Shown piece by piece: positions 51,888-61,440 of a DNA stretch of 64,000 nucleotides. A model generated the notes under the pieces. It searched no databases. It was not told the origin of the DNA and worked only from the letters and a program-made list of their open reading frames with translations. Position numbers and translations under genes: made by a program. This stretch comes from Actinoalloteichus_B caeruleus (GTDB lineage Bacteria; Actinomycetota; Actinomycetes; Mycobacteriales; Pseudonocardiaceae), in assembly GCF_000718005.1 (NCBI RefSeq), contig NZ_JODV01000021.1. One strand, 5' to 3'. Each line of letters begins with the position of its first letter. Position 1 is the first letter of the stretch.

Positions 51888-52874
51888 TCACCGGCCCGGT
51901 TCCACGCCGCCCCCGGGGCGCGAGGGCGGCGCACCGGGGGCGGTCCCGGCCGAGGGGGTGGCCTGGCGTGGCGCGCTCTCGGCGCGCGGCGGCGCGTGCC
52001 GCCGGGTCAGGGCCACCCCCACCAGCACGACCACCATCCCGAGCACGACGCGGACGTCCACCACCTCGGAGAGCACCACCGCCCCCAGGGACACCGAGAC
52101 CACCGGGAGGAGGTACCCGACACTGGCCGTGGTCGTGGCGCCGACGTCCCCGATGAGCCGGAAGTTCAGGTAGAAGGTGAGCCCCGTGCTCAGCACGCCC
52201 AGTGCCACCACCGCGGCCCAGCCCGTCGCGGTCACCGACGGCGGGGACGCGGGCAGGCCGTCCACCAGCAGCAGGGGGATGCTCAGCCCGGTGGCCGCGA
52301 GGAGCTGCGCCGCCGAGAGGGCCAGCGGGCCCGAGCCGGTGCCGGTGAGGTGGCGGGCCATGTAGGTGAAGGCGACCGCGTAGCTGATCGCGGCGCCGAG
52401 CAGGGCGATCGCGCCGAGGCCGATGTCCACCGGTTGCCGCCACGGGGCGAGCAGCACCACCGTTCCGGCGAAACCGACGAGCAGGCCCGTCAGCCGCAGG
52501 GGGTGGGGGCGGCGTTCCATCCCCAGGACCAGTCCGAGCAGCAGGGACCACAACGGGGTCGTGGCGTTCACCACCCCGGCCGTCCCCGAATCCACGGTCC
52601 GCTGGCCCACGGCGATCAGCAGGAAGGGCACCGCGTTGCACCACAACGCCGCGACCGTGACCCGGCCCCAGGTGGCCAGGTCGCGGGGCAGCCGTTGCCG
52701 GGCCAGCCCGGCCAGGAGCAGGAGCACCACCGCGCCCAACGCGCTGCGCAGCGTGGCGATCAAGGGTGGGGTCATGCCGCCCGCCAACGCCAGGTCGACC
52801 CAGAGGAACGCGGAACCCCACAGCAGGGCGAGCACGACCATCCGCCCCGCCACGCCCCTGGTTTCGCCCAGCAC
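51888..52874 (-). CDS. EamA family (DMT) transporter
   Basis: 328 residues from GTG 52874, chosen because AGGAGG is 6 bases ahead; a longer frame from 52955 would overlap the promoter. Ten hydrophobic segments in two repeats (LLWGSAFLWVDLALAGG, RTVDSGTAGVVNATTPLW, FYLNFRLIGDVGATTTASVGYLLPVVSV). Proline/arginine-rich tail of 35 residues. Probable exporter. Divergent from LysR, so likely under its control. It converges with the ABC-F gene, 8 bases away. Confidence 0.86.
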   Translation of the reverse strand: MLGETRGVAGRMVVLALLWGSAFLWVDLALAGGMTPPLIATLRSALGAVVLLLLAGLARQRLPRDLATWGRVTVAALWCNAVPFLLIAVGQRTVDSGTAGVVNATTPLWSLLLGLVLGMERRPHPLRLTGLLVGFAGTVVLLAPWRQPVDIGLGAIALLGAAISYAVAFTYMARHLTGTGSGPLALSAAQLLAATGLSIPLLLVDGLPASPPSVTATGWAAVVALGVLSTGLTFYLNFRLIGDVGATTTASVGYLLPVVSVSLGAVVLSEVVDVRVVLGMVVVLVGVALTRRHAPPRAESAPRQATPSAGTAPGAPPSRPGGGVEPGR

Positions 52875-52978
52875 CGCCGACCTCCTCGACTCGACCACGT
52901 CCTGTCCCGTTGAAGCCTGCCCCGCCACATACGTAAGGACAAGCGAAAGGTTCAACAGGAACGCGTAAGCTGAGCTAC

Positions 52979-53893
52979 ATGTTGGACGTTCGTCGCCTCC
53001 AGACGTTGCGTGCCGTGATCACCACCGGGTCGATCACCTCGGCCGCCACGAACCTGGGTTACACCCCCTCCGCCGTGAGCCAGCAGATCGGGACCCTGGA
53101 ACGGGAAACGGGCTCCGCTCTGCTGGAACGCGTGGGCCGGGGAGTGCGCCCCACCGCCGCCGGCCGGCTCCTCGCCGAGCACGCGGCGACGATCGGGAAG
53201 GGGATCTCCGAAGCCGAGGCCGCGTTGGCCGACCTCCGCGCCGGCCGCACCGGCAGCCTGACGATCCCCTACGTCGCCACGGCCGGGGCGAACCTGGTGG
53301 CACCAGCACTGGCGCGACTGCGGTCCACCCACCCCGGGATCGGCGTCACGCTCCGGACCAGCGCGGACCCCGTGCCCGAAGTGCTGCGGGGCGAGGCCGA
53401 CCTCGGGGTGGCCGTCCGGTCCGCCGGGTGGAGCGGCACCCCACCCCACCTGGTGCCGCTGGCCGACGACCCCTACCGGCTCGTGCTCCCACCCGGCCAC
53501 CGACTGGCCACCCGGGACGCGGTGCCCCTCTCCGAACTCGCCCACGAACCCTGGGTGGGCGCCGAACCGCCCGGCCCGTGCCGGGACGTCGTGCTCACCG
53601 CCTGCGCCGCGGCCGGGTTCACGCCGTCCCCGGTGGTGGACGGTGTGGACTACGCCACCGCCCAGGGTTTCGTCGCCGCGGGGCTCGGCGTGGCGCTGGT
53701 ACCCGCCCTCGCCCTGCACGGCCCCCACCCCGGCGTGGTCGTCCGCGCGGTGCGCCACCCCGAGCCCGTGCGTCCCATCATCGCGGTGACCCGGCACGCC
53801 TCCGGGGAGCAACCGGCGGTGGAGGCGGCGCTCGCCGCGTTCCACGCCGCCGCCCGGGCCAGCCAGGTCACCCCGGAGTCACGAGGCACGTGA
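52979..53893 (+). CDS. LysR family regulator
   Basis: 304 residues. A -10-like TAAGCT ends 7 bases before the ATG, so leaderless. HTH: LQTLRAVITTGSITSAATNL, TPSAVSQQIGTLERETG, then VRPTAAGRLL; co-inducer domain from GSLTIPYVATAGANLVAP. Divergent from EamA across 104 bases; the gap holds near repeats CGTAAGGAC and CGTAAGCTG at 52932 and 52964 that may be half-sites. Confidence 0.9.
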   Translation: MLDVRRLQTLRAVITTGSITSAATNLGYTPSAVSQQIGTLERETGSALLERVGRGVRPTAAGRLLAEHAATIGKGISEAEAALADLRAGRTGSLTIPYVATAGANLVAPALARLRSTHPGIGVTLRTSADPVPEVLRGEADLGVAVRSAGWSGTPPHLVPLADDPYRLVLPPGHRLATRDAVPLSELAHEPWVGAEPPGPCRDVVLTACAAAGFTPSPVVDGVDYATAQGFVAAGLGVALVPALALHGPHPGVVVRAVRHPEPVRPIIAVTRHASGEQPAVEAALAAFHAAARASQVTPESRGT

Positions 53894-54009
53894 CCGGGGA
53901 CCGACCACGGCGAGGAAACCCGACGGCGCGCCCCACCCCGGATCCCACCCCGGGGCCGGAGCGCCACCTCCGACCGGCGCCCGCGACGGCCAGGGCGGGA
54001 CACGCGCGG

Positions 54010-54990
54010 TCAGGCCCGGCGCAGCCGCGCCAGGATGCCCTCGAGGTCACGGGTGAACATGTCATGCCGGAAGAAGTGCCCACCCGGCGCCTCATGCGCC
54101 TCGTGCGGGATACCAGCACCATCCAACACGGCGCGGAACTCCCGTTGCCCGGCGAGCACCTGACCCTCGTTGACGGTGTCGAACCAGTTCACCGGGTCAG
54201 GGCTGCTCCCCGCCACCAGGAAAACCCGCTTGCCCCGGTAGCTCTCCACGCGTTCGACCGGGTTGTCCGCGCTGACCCGTGCCTCGTCCCACGGCACGCC
54301 GTACACGGTCCCGCCGGCCAGGTCCAACGCACCCGAGGACAGGTTGGCCCAGTGCACCACCAGCCCGGCATCCCGACGCAGGCTCGCCGGACCGGAGTGG
54401 GAGCTCACCGACGCGAAGTGCCCGAAGTACTTCGCCGCGTACTTCAGGGCCCCGAACCCGCCCATCGAGAACCCGGCGACCCCACGCCCGTCGTACTCGG
54501 CGTAGGTGCGGAAGTGCGCGTCGATCCAGGGGAGGAGCTGGTGGATGTGGAAGTCCTCCCAGTTCCGAGGACCGGTGAGCGAACTGACCGGGTTGGAGTA
54601 CCACCCGGCGTGCCCGCCGTCGGGCATCACGACGATGATCGGCTTGCCCCGGGTCAGCTCCCGGATCCCCTCCCGGTCGAAGCTGATGAAGTCCTGGTCC
54701 AGGCCGCCACCGTGCAGCAGGTAGAGCACGGGGTAGGTGCGACCGCTGGTGTGGTAATCCTCGGGCAACAGGACGTTGACCGCCGGGTTCCACCCGATCG
54801 CGTCGGTGGCGAACCGGTAGTACCACATGCGGGGGTCGTCCTCGCCGCGTTCCACGACGGTCAGCCCGTGACGCGCCACGGGTGACGCGGCGGCCGAGGC
54901 CACCGTGCCCCCCGCGCCAAGGGCCACCGCCGCGGTGACACCACCCACGGCTTTGAACAGAGTCCTGCGAGTGGGGCGAAAATCGCGCAC
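54010..54990 (-). CDS. Tat-secreted esterase D/Ag85-type alpha/beta hydrolase
   Basis: 326 residues from ATG 54990. A twin-arginine signal RRTLFKAVGGVTAAVALGAGG (RR at 8-9) leads to the mature enzyme. VLYLLHGGGLDQD, nucleophile GFSMGGFG, FASVSSHSGP and HEAPGGHFFR with the catalytic His. This is the esterase D/mycolyl-transferase-like fold. A secreted carboxylesterase or acyltransferase; no mycolic acid genes are near, so generic esterase is safer. Confidence 0.9.
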   Translation of the reverse strand: MRDFRPTRRTLFKAVGGVTAAVALGAGGTVASAAASPVARHGLTVVERGEDDPRMWYYRFATDAIGWNPAVNVLLPEDYHTSGRTYPVLYLLHGGGLDQDFISFDREGIRELTRGKPIIVVMPDGGHAGWYSNPVSSLTGPRNWEDFHIHQLLPWIDAHFRTYAEYDGRGVAGFSMGGFGALKYAAKYFGHFASVSSHSGPASLRRDAGLVVHWANLSSGALDLAGGTVYGVPWDEARVSADNPVERVESYRGKRVFLVAGSSPDPVNWFDTVNEGQVLAGQREFRAVLDGAGIPHEAHEAPGGHFFRHDMFTRDLEGILARLRRA

Positions 54991-55252
54991 GTGACCTCCT
55001 CGTGGAGAAGTGACCGATCCTGCGCTGGTGACAGGAGCGATTCACAGCGTGTCATCCGCCCGGTGCGTCCCGAGGGGTTTCGGGGAAAACACCCTGTGCT
55101 CACCCGAGCACCGATCGCGACGACGCGCCCGATCACGTGGCCGTGGGAGGGGCGGGAACACGCGCTCGCCGTGCGAGACGAACTGTCGGCACCGGCCCTC
55201 ACCCGCATGGAGCGGCAGGCACCGAACGCGCCCCGCCCGGGACCACACCCCC

Positions 55253-56257
55253 TCAACTCCCCCGGAAGGTGCGGCGGTAGGCGTCGGGCGAGACGCCCAC
55301 CACCGCCCGCAGGTGGTGGCGCAGCGCCGGCGCCGTTCCCAGCCCCACCGCCCTGGCCACCGCCTCCACCGGAAGGTCGGTGCGTTCCAACAGTTCACGG
55401 GCGCGTTCGACGCGCTGCCGCGTCAGCCACCGCGACGGTGAGGTCCCCACCTCCAGTCGGAACCTGCGGGTGAACGTCCGCACACTCATCGACACCCGCG
55501 CCGCGAGATCGGACAGGGCCAGGGGATCAGCGAGGTGGTCCAGCGCCCACTCCCGCGCCGGCCCGGTCCCACCCGCCGCCGGCCGGGTGACGGGGTTGGG
55601 CACGAACTGCGCCTGGCCTCCTTCCCGGTGCGGCGGCACCACGGTGGCCCTGGCGACCTCGTTGGCGACCGACGCCCCGTGGTCGGAGCGGATCATGTGC
55701 AGGCACAGGTCGATGCCGGCGGCCTCGCCGGCGGCGGTCAGCACGTCGCCGTTGTCGGTGTAGAGCACGTTCTCGTCCACCCGCACCCCCGGGTACACGC
55801 GCCGCAGGTGCGCCGCCGACTTCCAGTGGGTGGTGGCGGCCCTGCCTTCGAGCAGTCCGACGGCGGCGAGCAGGAACGCCCCGGTGCAGACCGAGGCGAT
55901 GCGCGTCCCAGGACGGGCCCGCGACAGCACCGGACCGTAGGCCGCGGCCAGCGCGGCCGGCTCCAGCCGCTCATCCTCCTCGTGGGAGGCGGGAACGATC
56001 AGCGTGTCGCAACGGGCCACCGCCTCGGGGCCGTGCTCGACCCGCACCTCGAAATCCGCGTCGCTGCGCAGGAACCCCGGAACGGCCGCGCAGGTCACCA
56101 CCTCGTACAACGGGTCTCCGGTGGGGGAGCGGGCCTGCCGGAACAGCTGGTGCACGGCACCCAACTCGAGGGGCATCACGCCGTGGCGGACGAACACCGC
56201 GACGCGGATCGGTTCCGACGCGGCGGCAGTGGTGACGATGGCCCGAATCCTTCCCAC
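55253..56257 (-). CDS. GlxA-type DJ-1/AraC transcription regulator
   Basis: 334 residues. Residues 15-190 are a DJ-1/PfpI amidotransferase-like domain (VAVFVRHGVMPLELGAVHQL and IASVCTGAFLLAAVGLLEGR with the nucleophile-elbow Cys). Residues 230-334 form an AraC double HTH: LALSDLAARVSMSVRTFTRRF and AVARAVGLGTAPALRHHL. The DJ-1 part is usually a ligand sensor, not an enzyme. Divergent from the NQO1-like reductase 86 bases away, the likely target. Confidence 0.92.
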   Translation of the reverse strand: MGRIRAIVTTAAASEPIRVAVFVRHGVMPLELGAVHQLFRQARSPTGDPLYEVVTCAAVPGFLRSDADFEVRVEHGPEAVARCDTLIVPASHEEDERLEPAALAAAYGPVLSRARPGTRIASVCTGAFLLAAVGLLEGRAATTHWKSAAHLRRVYPGVRVDENVLYTDNGDVLTAAGEAAGIDLCLHMIRSDHGASVANEVARATVVPPHREGGQAQFVPNPVTRPAAGGTGPAREWALDHLADPLALSDLAARVSMSVRTFTRRFRLEVGTSPSRWLTRQRVERARELLERTDLPVEAVARAVGLGTAPALRHHLRAVVGVSPDAYRRTFRGS

Positions 56258-56342
56258 TCTGGCCGGTGGACCGCTTGTCCCACCCTCGGCCGCCGACCAT
56301 TCTCGCTGGCGGATGGACGCACGTCGAGACAGGAGATGACCG

Positions 56343-57119
56343 ATGAAGGTGTTGTGGGTCTTCGCTCACCCCGAACCCGCCTCGCTCAGCGCCGCCCTGC
56401 GGGACGAGGGCCTCGCGGCGCTCACCGAGGACGGGCACGACCACCGCGTGTCCGACCTCTACGCGATGGGGTGGAAGGCCGTGGTGGACCGGGAGGACTT
56501 CCCCGGGGAGGCCCCGACGGACCGGTTGGTGATCACCCAGGCCTCCCGGCGGGGCTACCAGGGCGGCACGTTGAGCGAGGACATCCTGGCGGAGCAGGAG
56601 AAACTCGACTGGGCGGACGCGGTCGTGTTCCAGTTCCCGCTCTGGTGGTACGGCATGCCCGCCATCCTCAAGGGCTGGTTCGACCGGGTGTTCGTCAAGG
56701 GCTACGCCTACGGCGTCCGGGAGAACGGTTCCTCGGGGCGCACCCTGCGCTACGGGCAGGGACGGTTGTCGGGCAAGCGGGCACTGACGGTGGTGACGGT
56801 CGGCGGACCGGAACCCACCTTCGAACCCCGGGGCATCAACGGTCAACTCGACCACGTGTTGTTCCCGCTGCTGCACGGAACCCTCTGGTACACGGGGATG
56901 TCGGCGCTGCCGCCGGTGGCGGTCCACGGCGCGGACCGTCTCTCCGAGGAGGACTACGGGGTGGCGGCGCGGCGGGTGCGGGCAGCGGTGTCGACCCTCG
57001 CCGACACCGACCCGATCGCCTACCGCACCCAGAACGGGGGCGACTACGACGACCGCCTGGTCCTGCGCCCCCACCTCGCGGCGGGCCGGTCGGGCCTGTC
57101 GGTGCACGTCGCGGACTGA
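56343..57119 (+). CDS. NQO1/MdaB-type flavodoxin-fold quinone reductase
   Basis: 258 residues. VLWVFAHPEPASLSAALRDE at the start, VVFQFPLWWYGMPAILKGWFDRVF (FMN/FAD binding, characteristic of the NAD(P)H dehydrogenase (quinone) family), then RALTVVTVGG. Two-electron reduction of quinones or electrophiles in the cytosol. Divergent GlxA-type regulator suggests induction by a quinone-like stress. Confidence 0.9.
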   Translation: MKVLWVFAHPEPASLSAALRDEGLAALTEDGHDHRVSDLYAMGWKAVVDREDFPGEAPTDRLVITQASRRGYQGGTLSEDILAEQEKLDWADAVVFQFPLWWYGMPAILKGWFDRVFVKGYAYGVRENGSSGRTLRYGQGRLSGKRALTVVTVGGPEPTFEPRGINGQLDHVLFPLLHGTLWYTGMSALPPVAVHGADRLSEEDYGVAARRVRAAVSTLADTDPIAYRTQNGGDYDDRLVLRPHLAAGRSGLSVHVAD

Positions 57120-57457
57120 GCGGGATGGACGCGCCGGCCGGGGGCCGCCCGACGGGTGCGGGCAGTCCGGAGGCCCGTGGTGCGCCGGAGCTCGGCCACG
57201 TCCGTGGACGGGCCCGACCCGATGGACCGCGCCACCCCGGATGCCGACCGCCATGGCCGTCCTCGACCAGTGGGCATGACTCCGGACCCGCCGGCCCTCC
57301 CGTCCCCGCTGGCACGCTGCCGGCACACCGCCCACGATCGGCGGCGGCCCCGCCTGCCCGCGGCGGACCGGGCAGACATGTGCCCGGGGCCCCGACCCCG
57401 CCGGGGCGCGCCGAGGAACCCGACGACCCTGGCGGAGACCCGACCGGCGATCGACGA
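57120..57457. other. 338-base convergent intergenic region
   Basis: Between the quinone reductase and the converging acetyltransferase. Nothing recognisable; no clear hairpin found by eye. Confidence 0.35.
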
Positions 57458-58036
57458 TCAGCCCGACGGGGTCGCCCCGGGCTCCAGGGACCGGATCACC
57501 CGGGCGGGGTTGCCCACCGCCACCACGTTCGCCGGCAGATCCCTGGTCACCACCGCGCCCGCGCCGACCACCGTGTTCTCCCCGATCGTCACCCCCGGGC
57601 AGACGATCACCCCGCCCCCGAGCCACACGTTGTCCCCGATCGTGATCGGTTCCGCCGACTCCCACCGCGCGCGCCGCCGCACCGGGTCCAGCGGGTGCGT
57701 CGGGGTCAACAGCTGCACGTTGGGGCCGATCTGCGTGTCGGATCCGATCGAGATGCGCGCGACGTCGAGCAGGACGACACCGAAGTTGATGAAGGTCCCC
57801 GCGCCGATCGTCACCTGGTACCCGTAGTCCAGGCCCAACGGAGGTCGGATCTCCACCCCGTCCCCGACCGCGCCGAGCAGCTCCTCCAGGATCGTCCGGC
57901 GCAGGGCGTCCTCGCCGGGGTGCGCGGTGTTGTACCGGTGGGACAGGTTCGCGGCCCGGCGGCGGTCGGCGTCGAGCTCGACGTCGTCAGCGAGGTAGGG
58001 CTCCCCGGCGAGCATGCGTTCCTTCTGGCTCGGCAA
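57458..58036 (-). CDS. maltose/galactoside O-acetyltransferase-like protein
   Basis: 192 residues from TTG 58036, chosen because the product then opens PSQKERMLAGEPY, the family start; ATG 58015 is possible. Left-handed beta-helix hexapeptides: VTIGAGTFINFGVVLLDVA, ISIGSDTQIGPNVQLLT, ITIGDNVWLGGGVIVCPGVTIGENTVVGAGAVV. The active-site His is in LLTPTHPLD. Acetyl-CoA-dependent sugar acetyltransferase, likely trimeric. Single gene. Confidence 0.9.
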   Translation of the reverse strand: MPSQKERMLAGEPYLADDVELDADRRRAANLSHRYNTAHPGEDALRRTILEELLGAVGDGVEIRPPLGLDYGYQVTIGAGTFINFGVVLLDVARISIGSDTQIGPNVQLLTPTHPLDPVRRRARWESAEPITIGDNVWLGGGVIVCPGVTIGENTVVGAGAVVTRDLPANVVAVGNPARVIRSLEPGATPSG

Positions 58037-58855
58037 CGCGGTGGTCCTTCCTTCTCCCGTGGACCCGGGGGCCCCGGGCACGCCACCCGATGATCTCGCG
58101 GTCCTCGGCGGCTGTCGACGGTGTCATCCCGCTGCCGCCGCACGCCGGCGGGGGAGACGGCCGCTCGGGCGACCCGAACAGCATCCGCTCCACCGACTCC
58201 CGGTGGTCTCCGGCGGGAATCGCGCCTGAGTGAGAACGCCCGCCGACCCCCGTCATCGTGAACGCCTGCTGTCCCGGCTACTCGGGGACCGACTTCACCG
58301 GTGTCAACGCGCCCCGGACCCCCGAGCAGGGCGCCGCGATCCCTCTCCGGCTCGCCCCCCTCCCCGACGACGGACCCCGGGGTGGTGTCGTCGACGACGA
58401 CGGCGTCCCCTGGTGATCCGGACGGCGGGGCCGGGACAGGCGACGGGGAGATACCCTCACCCGGCCCGGAGTCGAGGTGCCACCACGACAGGCCCCGCCG
58501 AATCCGCGCTCCTGACCCGAGCCGGCGCGGGCGCGCCCGGTCGGCGACGCGGGCAGCCCGCCCGTGCTGCCGATCGGCTCCCGTGGGACCGACGTCAGAC
58601 CCCGCGCCGCCATCCCGGACACCCCTGTCCCGCCCCCGGACCCCGCCGCACCGTCCCCACCGCGCGGCTTCGTATCCGCAGCCGCGCCCAGCGATGGGGC
58701 CCGGCGGCGGGGGAGCTGCCTCGCCACCGCCCGAACACCGCCCGGCGACGGTCCGGAACGGGCCATCCGACACCCCGCCCCGGACCGGCACACGCGGCCC
58801 CCGCGCTCCGCCGAACTGCCAGAATGATCAGGGGAGAGGAAGGGACGGTCCCGGC
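58037..58855. other. 819-base gene-poor region before recombinase
   Basis: No intact gene convinces. A minus-strand fragment near 58095-58230 (SGAIPAGDHRESVERMLFGS) has believable composition but no clean boundaries. The region just before the recombinase (58825-58850) contains GGGGAGAGGAAGGGA as ribosome site and must hold its promoter. Confidence 0.4.
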
Positions 58856-59935
58856 ATGCGACTGGCACACCACGAACCCGGCACCCCGAGGACGACCACG
58901 ATCGTCGGCGGGACGGCGCAGGTCGTCACCAGCTCCGGGCTCGGCGGTGACTCGACGTTGATCCTCACCACCACCGCGCGCACCGGGCACAGCGTCGCCG
59001 CGCTCGTCTCCGCCTGGCTCGGTTCCTTCACCGAATCCCACGACACCCGCGCCGCCTACGGCCGGGACCTGCGGGAGTACCTGTCCTGGTGCGCGGCCCG
59101 GAGCCTCGACCCCCTCACCACGCGCCTGCCCGAAGTGCAGATGTACGCCACCGAACTCGCCGCCGCGCTCAACCCCCGCACCGGCCGCCCCTTCGCCGCC
59201 TCCACCCGCGCCAGGAAACTGGCCGCGGTCTCCAGCTGGTACACCTTCCTCGTCCGCGCCGGGGCGATCGACGCCAACCCCGCCCGGGACGCCGCCCGCC
59301 CCCGGTACGACCGCCGCCACTCGCCGACCTCCACCGTCACCGAACGGCAGGCCGCCGAGATGATCAACGTCAGCCGCCGCCACACCCACCGCACCCTCGG
59401 CACCCAGGGCGCCGCACTGGCGATGGTGCTGCTCATCGACCTGGGCATCCGCGTGTCCGAACTGTGCAACGCCAACCTGGGGGACCTGGGGCACCGCGAC
59501 GGGCTGCGCACCCTGACCATCCGCATGAAGGGCGGCAAGATCCGCACCCGACCGATCCCCGCCCAGCTGACGCCCCTGCTCGACTCCTACCTGGCCACTC
59601 GCCGCACCGCCGGTGTCACCGCCCCGCTCCTGGCCACCGTCGAAGGCCAGCGCGTCAACCGCCACCAGATTTACCGGCTGGTGCAACGCCTGGCCGCCGA
59701 AGCAGGGGTCCCCATGCCCGACCGCATCACCCCGCACTCCATGCGCCACGCCTTCAACACCATCGCCCGGGAACGCGGAGCCGCCCTGGAGGACCGCCGT
59801 GACGCGCTCGGCCACTCCTCCGCCGCCGTGACCCAGCTCTACGACCACGTCGCCCTCTCGGTGACCCGCGACCCCGCTCACCTGGTCGCCGCCGCCACCG
59901 CTGCCCCCGAGCCCACACCGCCCACCCCCGGCTGA
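58856..59935 (+). CDS. tyrosine recombinase/integrase
   Basis: 359 residues from ATG 58856. SAM-like core-binding domain at 45-140 (VSAWLGSFTESHDTRAAYGRDL), catalytic domain 160-340 with all six residues: R199 in GIRVSEL, K225 or K228 in MKGGKIRTRPI, H294 and R297 in HSMRH, H320 in ALGHSS, Y329 in QLYDH. XerC/D-like, without a prophage context. Residues 1-45 form an extra tail with repeated threonine. No tRNA or att repeats are visible at the flanks, so its target is unknown. It is followed, same strand, by a coiled-coil protein. Confidence 0.9.
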   Translation: MRLAHHEPGTPRTTTIVGGTAQVVTSSGLGGDSTLILTTTARTGHSVAALVSAWLGSFTESHDTRAAYGRDLREYLSWCAARSLDPLTTRLPEVQMYATELAAALNPRTGRPFAASTRARKLAAVSSWYTFLVRAGAIDANPARDAARPRYDRRHSPTSTVTERQAAEMINVSRRHTHRTLGTQGAALAMVLLIDLGIRVSELCNANLGDLGHRDGLRTLTIRMKGGKIRTRPIPAQLTPLLDSYLATRRTAGVTAPLLATVEGQRVNRHQIYRLVQRLAAEAGVPMPDRITPHSMRHAFNTIARERGAALEDRRDALGHSSAAVTQLYDHVALSVTRDPAHLVAAATAAPEPTPPTPG

Positions 59936-60081
59936 TCCCCACCCCGCCCGTCGACGCCAGGCGCCTCGGCGCACCGGCCCCGGACGCACCGCTGCCGCCG
60001 GGCACCCGCGTCCCGGGCGGGCACCGCGACCGACCGGCGCACCTCCCGCCGCCCCCCAACCGGGAATGCCAAGATACTGCG

Positions 60082-61284
60082 GTGTCCGACGACGCCCCGC
60101 CTCCGCACTCCGACACCGCACCCGACGCGCCAGCCCCGGGGGAACACCAGCCACCCGAGCACCCCACGACGACCAGCAGCGCCCTGCCCCAGCCCACCGG
60201 CACCTGCAACTACCCCGACTGCGGACGTCCGGTGTTCCGGGCCCCCGGCCCCGGACGGCCCTCCGAGTACTGCGACCGCCCCGACCACACCCGGTGGCGG
60301 GCCTGGCGGGAACGGCAACGACGCCAGGAACCCACCCCCGCCAACGTCACCGTGACGAAACCCGCTGGACCGGTCACCGCCGCCACCGGGAGGGCAGCGG
60401 ACCTGCTCGACGAGTTCCGCACCCTGTCCCACCAACTGTCCAAGGTCCTCGCCGGCGCCGTCAGCGAACTGTCCACCATCTCCGACCCCGCCGCCAGCCA
60501 GGAACAGATCCAGCAGATCCAGGCCGAAGGCGCCCGCCGGATCGCCGAGGCCGAGACGGCGCTCCTCGTCGCCCAACGACAGCGCCGCGACGCCGACGAC
60601 GCCCGCCGCGCCGCCGAACAGGCCACCGAGGACGCCATCGCCGCCGCGGAAGCCGCCGAAACCGAACGCACCACCGCACTCGCCGAACGCGACACCGCGC
60701 TCCGCGCCGCCGAACGGGACACCCGCCTGGCCCAGGAACAGGCGGAAGTCGCCCGCACCGAAGCCGAGGTCGCGATCGCCGCCGCACGCCGCGAGGCCAC
60801 CGACAGCATCGAACAAGCCCGCGACCAGGCCGTTCGCCTCACCGAGGCCGCCCGCCGGCAGGCGGCGCAGGACATCGACGCCATCCGCCGCGCCGCCGCC
60901 GAGGACATCAGCGCCGAACGGGAACTGCGGGAACAGGCCGCGGTCCGCGCCGAACGCGCCGACACCCTGACCCGACACGCCGAACGCCAGGTCGACGAAC
61001 TGCGCGCCGAACTCTCCCGCGCCCGGGAGGAGACCACGCGGCTCCGCGAACACCACGCCCAGGAGATCGACCAGCTCAACCAGCTCCTGGCCGAGCGGCA
61101 ACGGGCCGCCACCGACGCCGCCAACCAGGCCCGCGACCTCGCCGCCGAACGCCTCGCCGCCCTCGAAGCGATCCGCGACCAGGCCCTCACCCGCGCCGAA
61201 CGCGCCGAACGCCACCTCGACCGGCTCCTCGCCGAGCGGGAACCCACTCACCCACCGCGCGCGGACACCCCCGCCCACGACTGA
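60082..61284 (+). CDS. zinc-motif coiled-coil protein beside recombinase
   Basis: 400 residues from GTG 60082. Residues 1-40 are disordered Pro/Thr. Residues 42-80 hold CNYPDCGRPV, GRPSEYC and PDHTRWRAW, a CxxxxC...CxxxxH zinc-finger-like motif with basic flank. Residues 100-390 are almost unbroken coiled coil, very rich in Ala, Glu and Arg, with heptad-like repeats (RRAAEQATEDAIAAAEAAE). Resembles KfrA-like and chromosome-organising proteins in architecture only. It is 146 bases after the recombinase; a DNA-bridging partner is a reasonable guess. Confidence 0.7.
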   Translation: MSDDAPPPHSDTAPDAPAPGEHQPPEHPTTTSSALPQPTGTCNYPDCGRPVFRAPGPGRPSEYCDRPDHTRWRAWRERQRRQEPTPANVTVTKPAGPVTAATGRAADLLDEFRTLSHQLSKVLAGAVSELSTISDPAASQEQIQQIQAEGARRIAEAETALLVAQRQRRDADDARRAAEQATEDAIAAAEAAETERTTALAERDTALRAAERDTRLAQEQAEVARTEAEVAIAAARREATDSIEQARDQAVRLTEAARRQAAQDIDAIRRAAAEDISAERELREQAAVRAERADTLTRHAERQVDELRAELSRAREETTRLREHHAQEIDQLNQLLAERQRAATDAANQARDLAAERLAALEAIRDQALTRAERAERHLDRLLAEREPTHPPRADTPAHD

Positions 61285-61440
61285 TCACACCCCACCCGAG
61301 CAGCCCCCACCGGGGCCCGCGACAACCCCGACACCGGCCGCACCGGACACGACCGGGTTAGAGTCACCACCGCCCACCCGACACGACCACCCACCCCGGC
61401 ACCCGGACCGCCCCAGCGGCCAGAGGGAGGAAACGGCACC

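Noticed and set aside
58037..61440. Integrated prophage or ICE
   Set aside because: A recombinase is present, but no structural, replication, conjugation genes, tRNA or att repeats could be seen.
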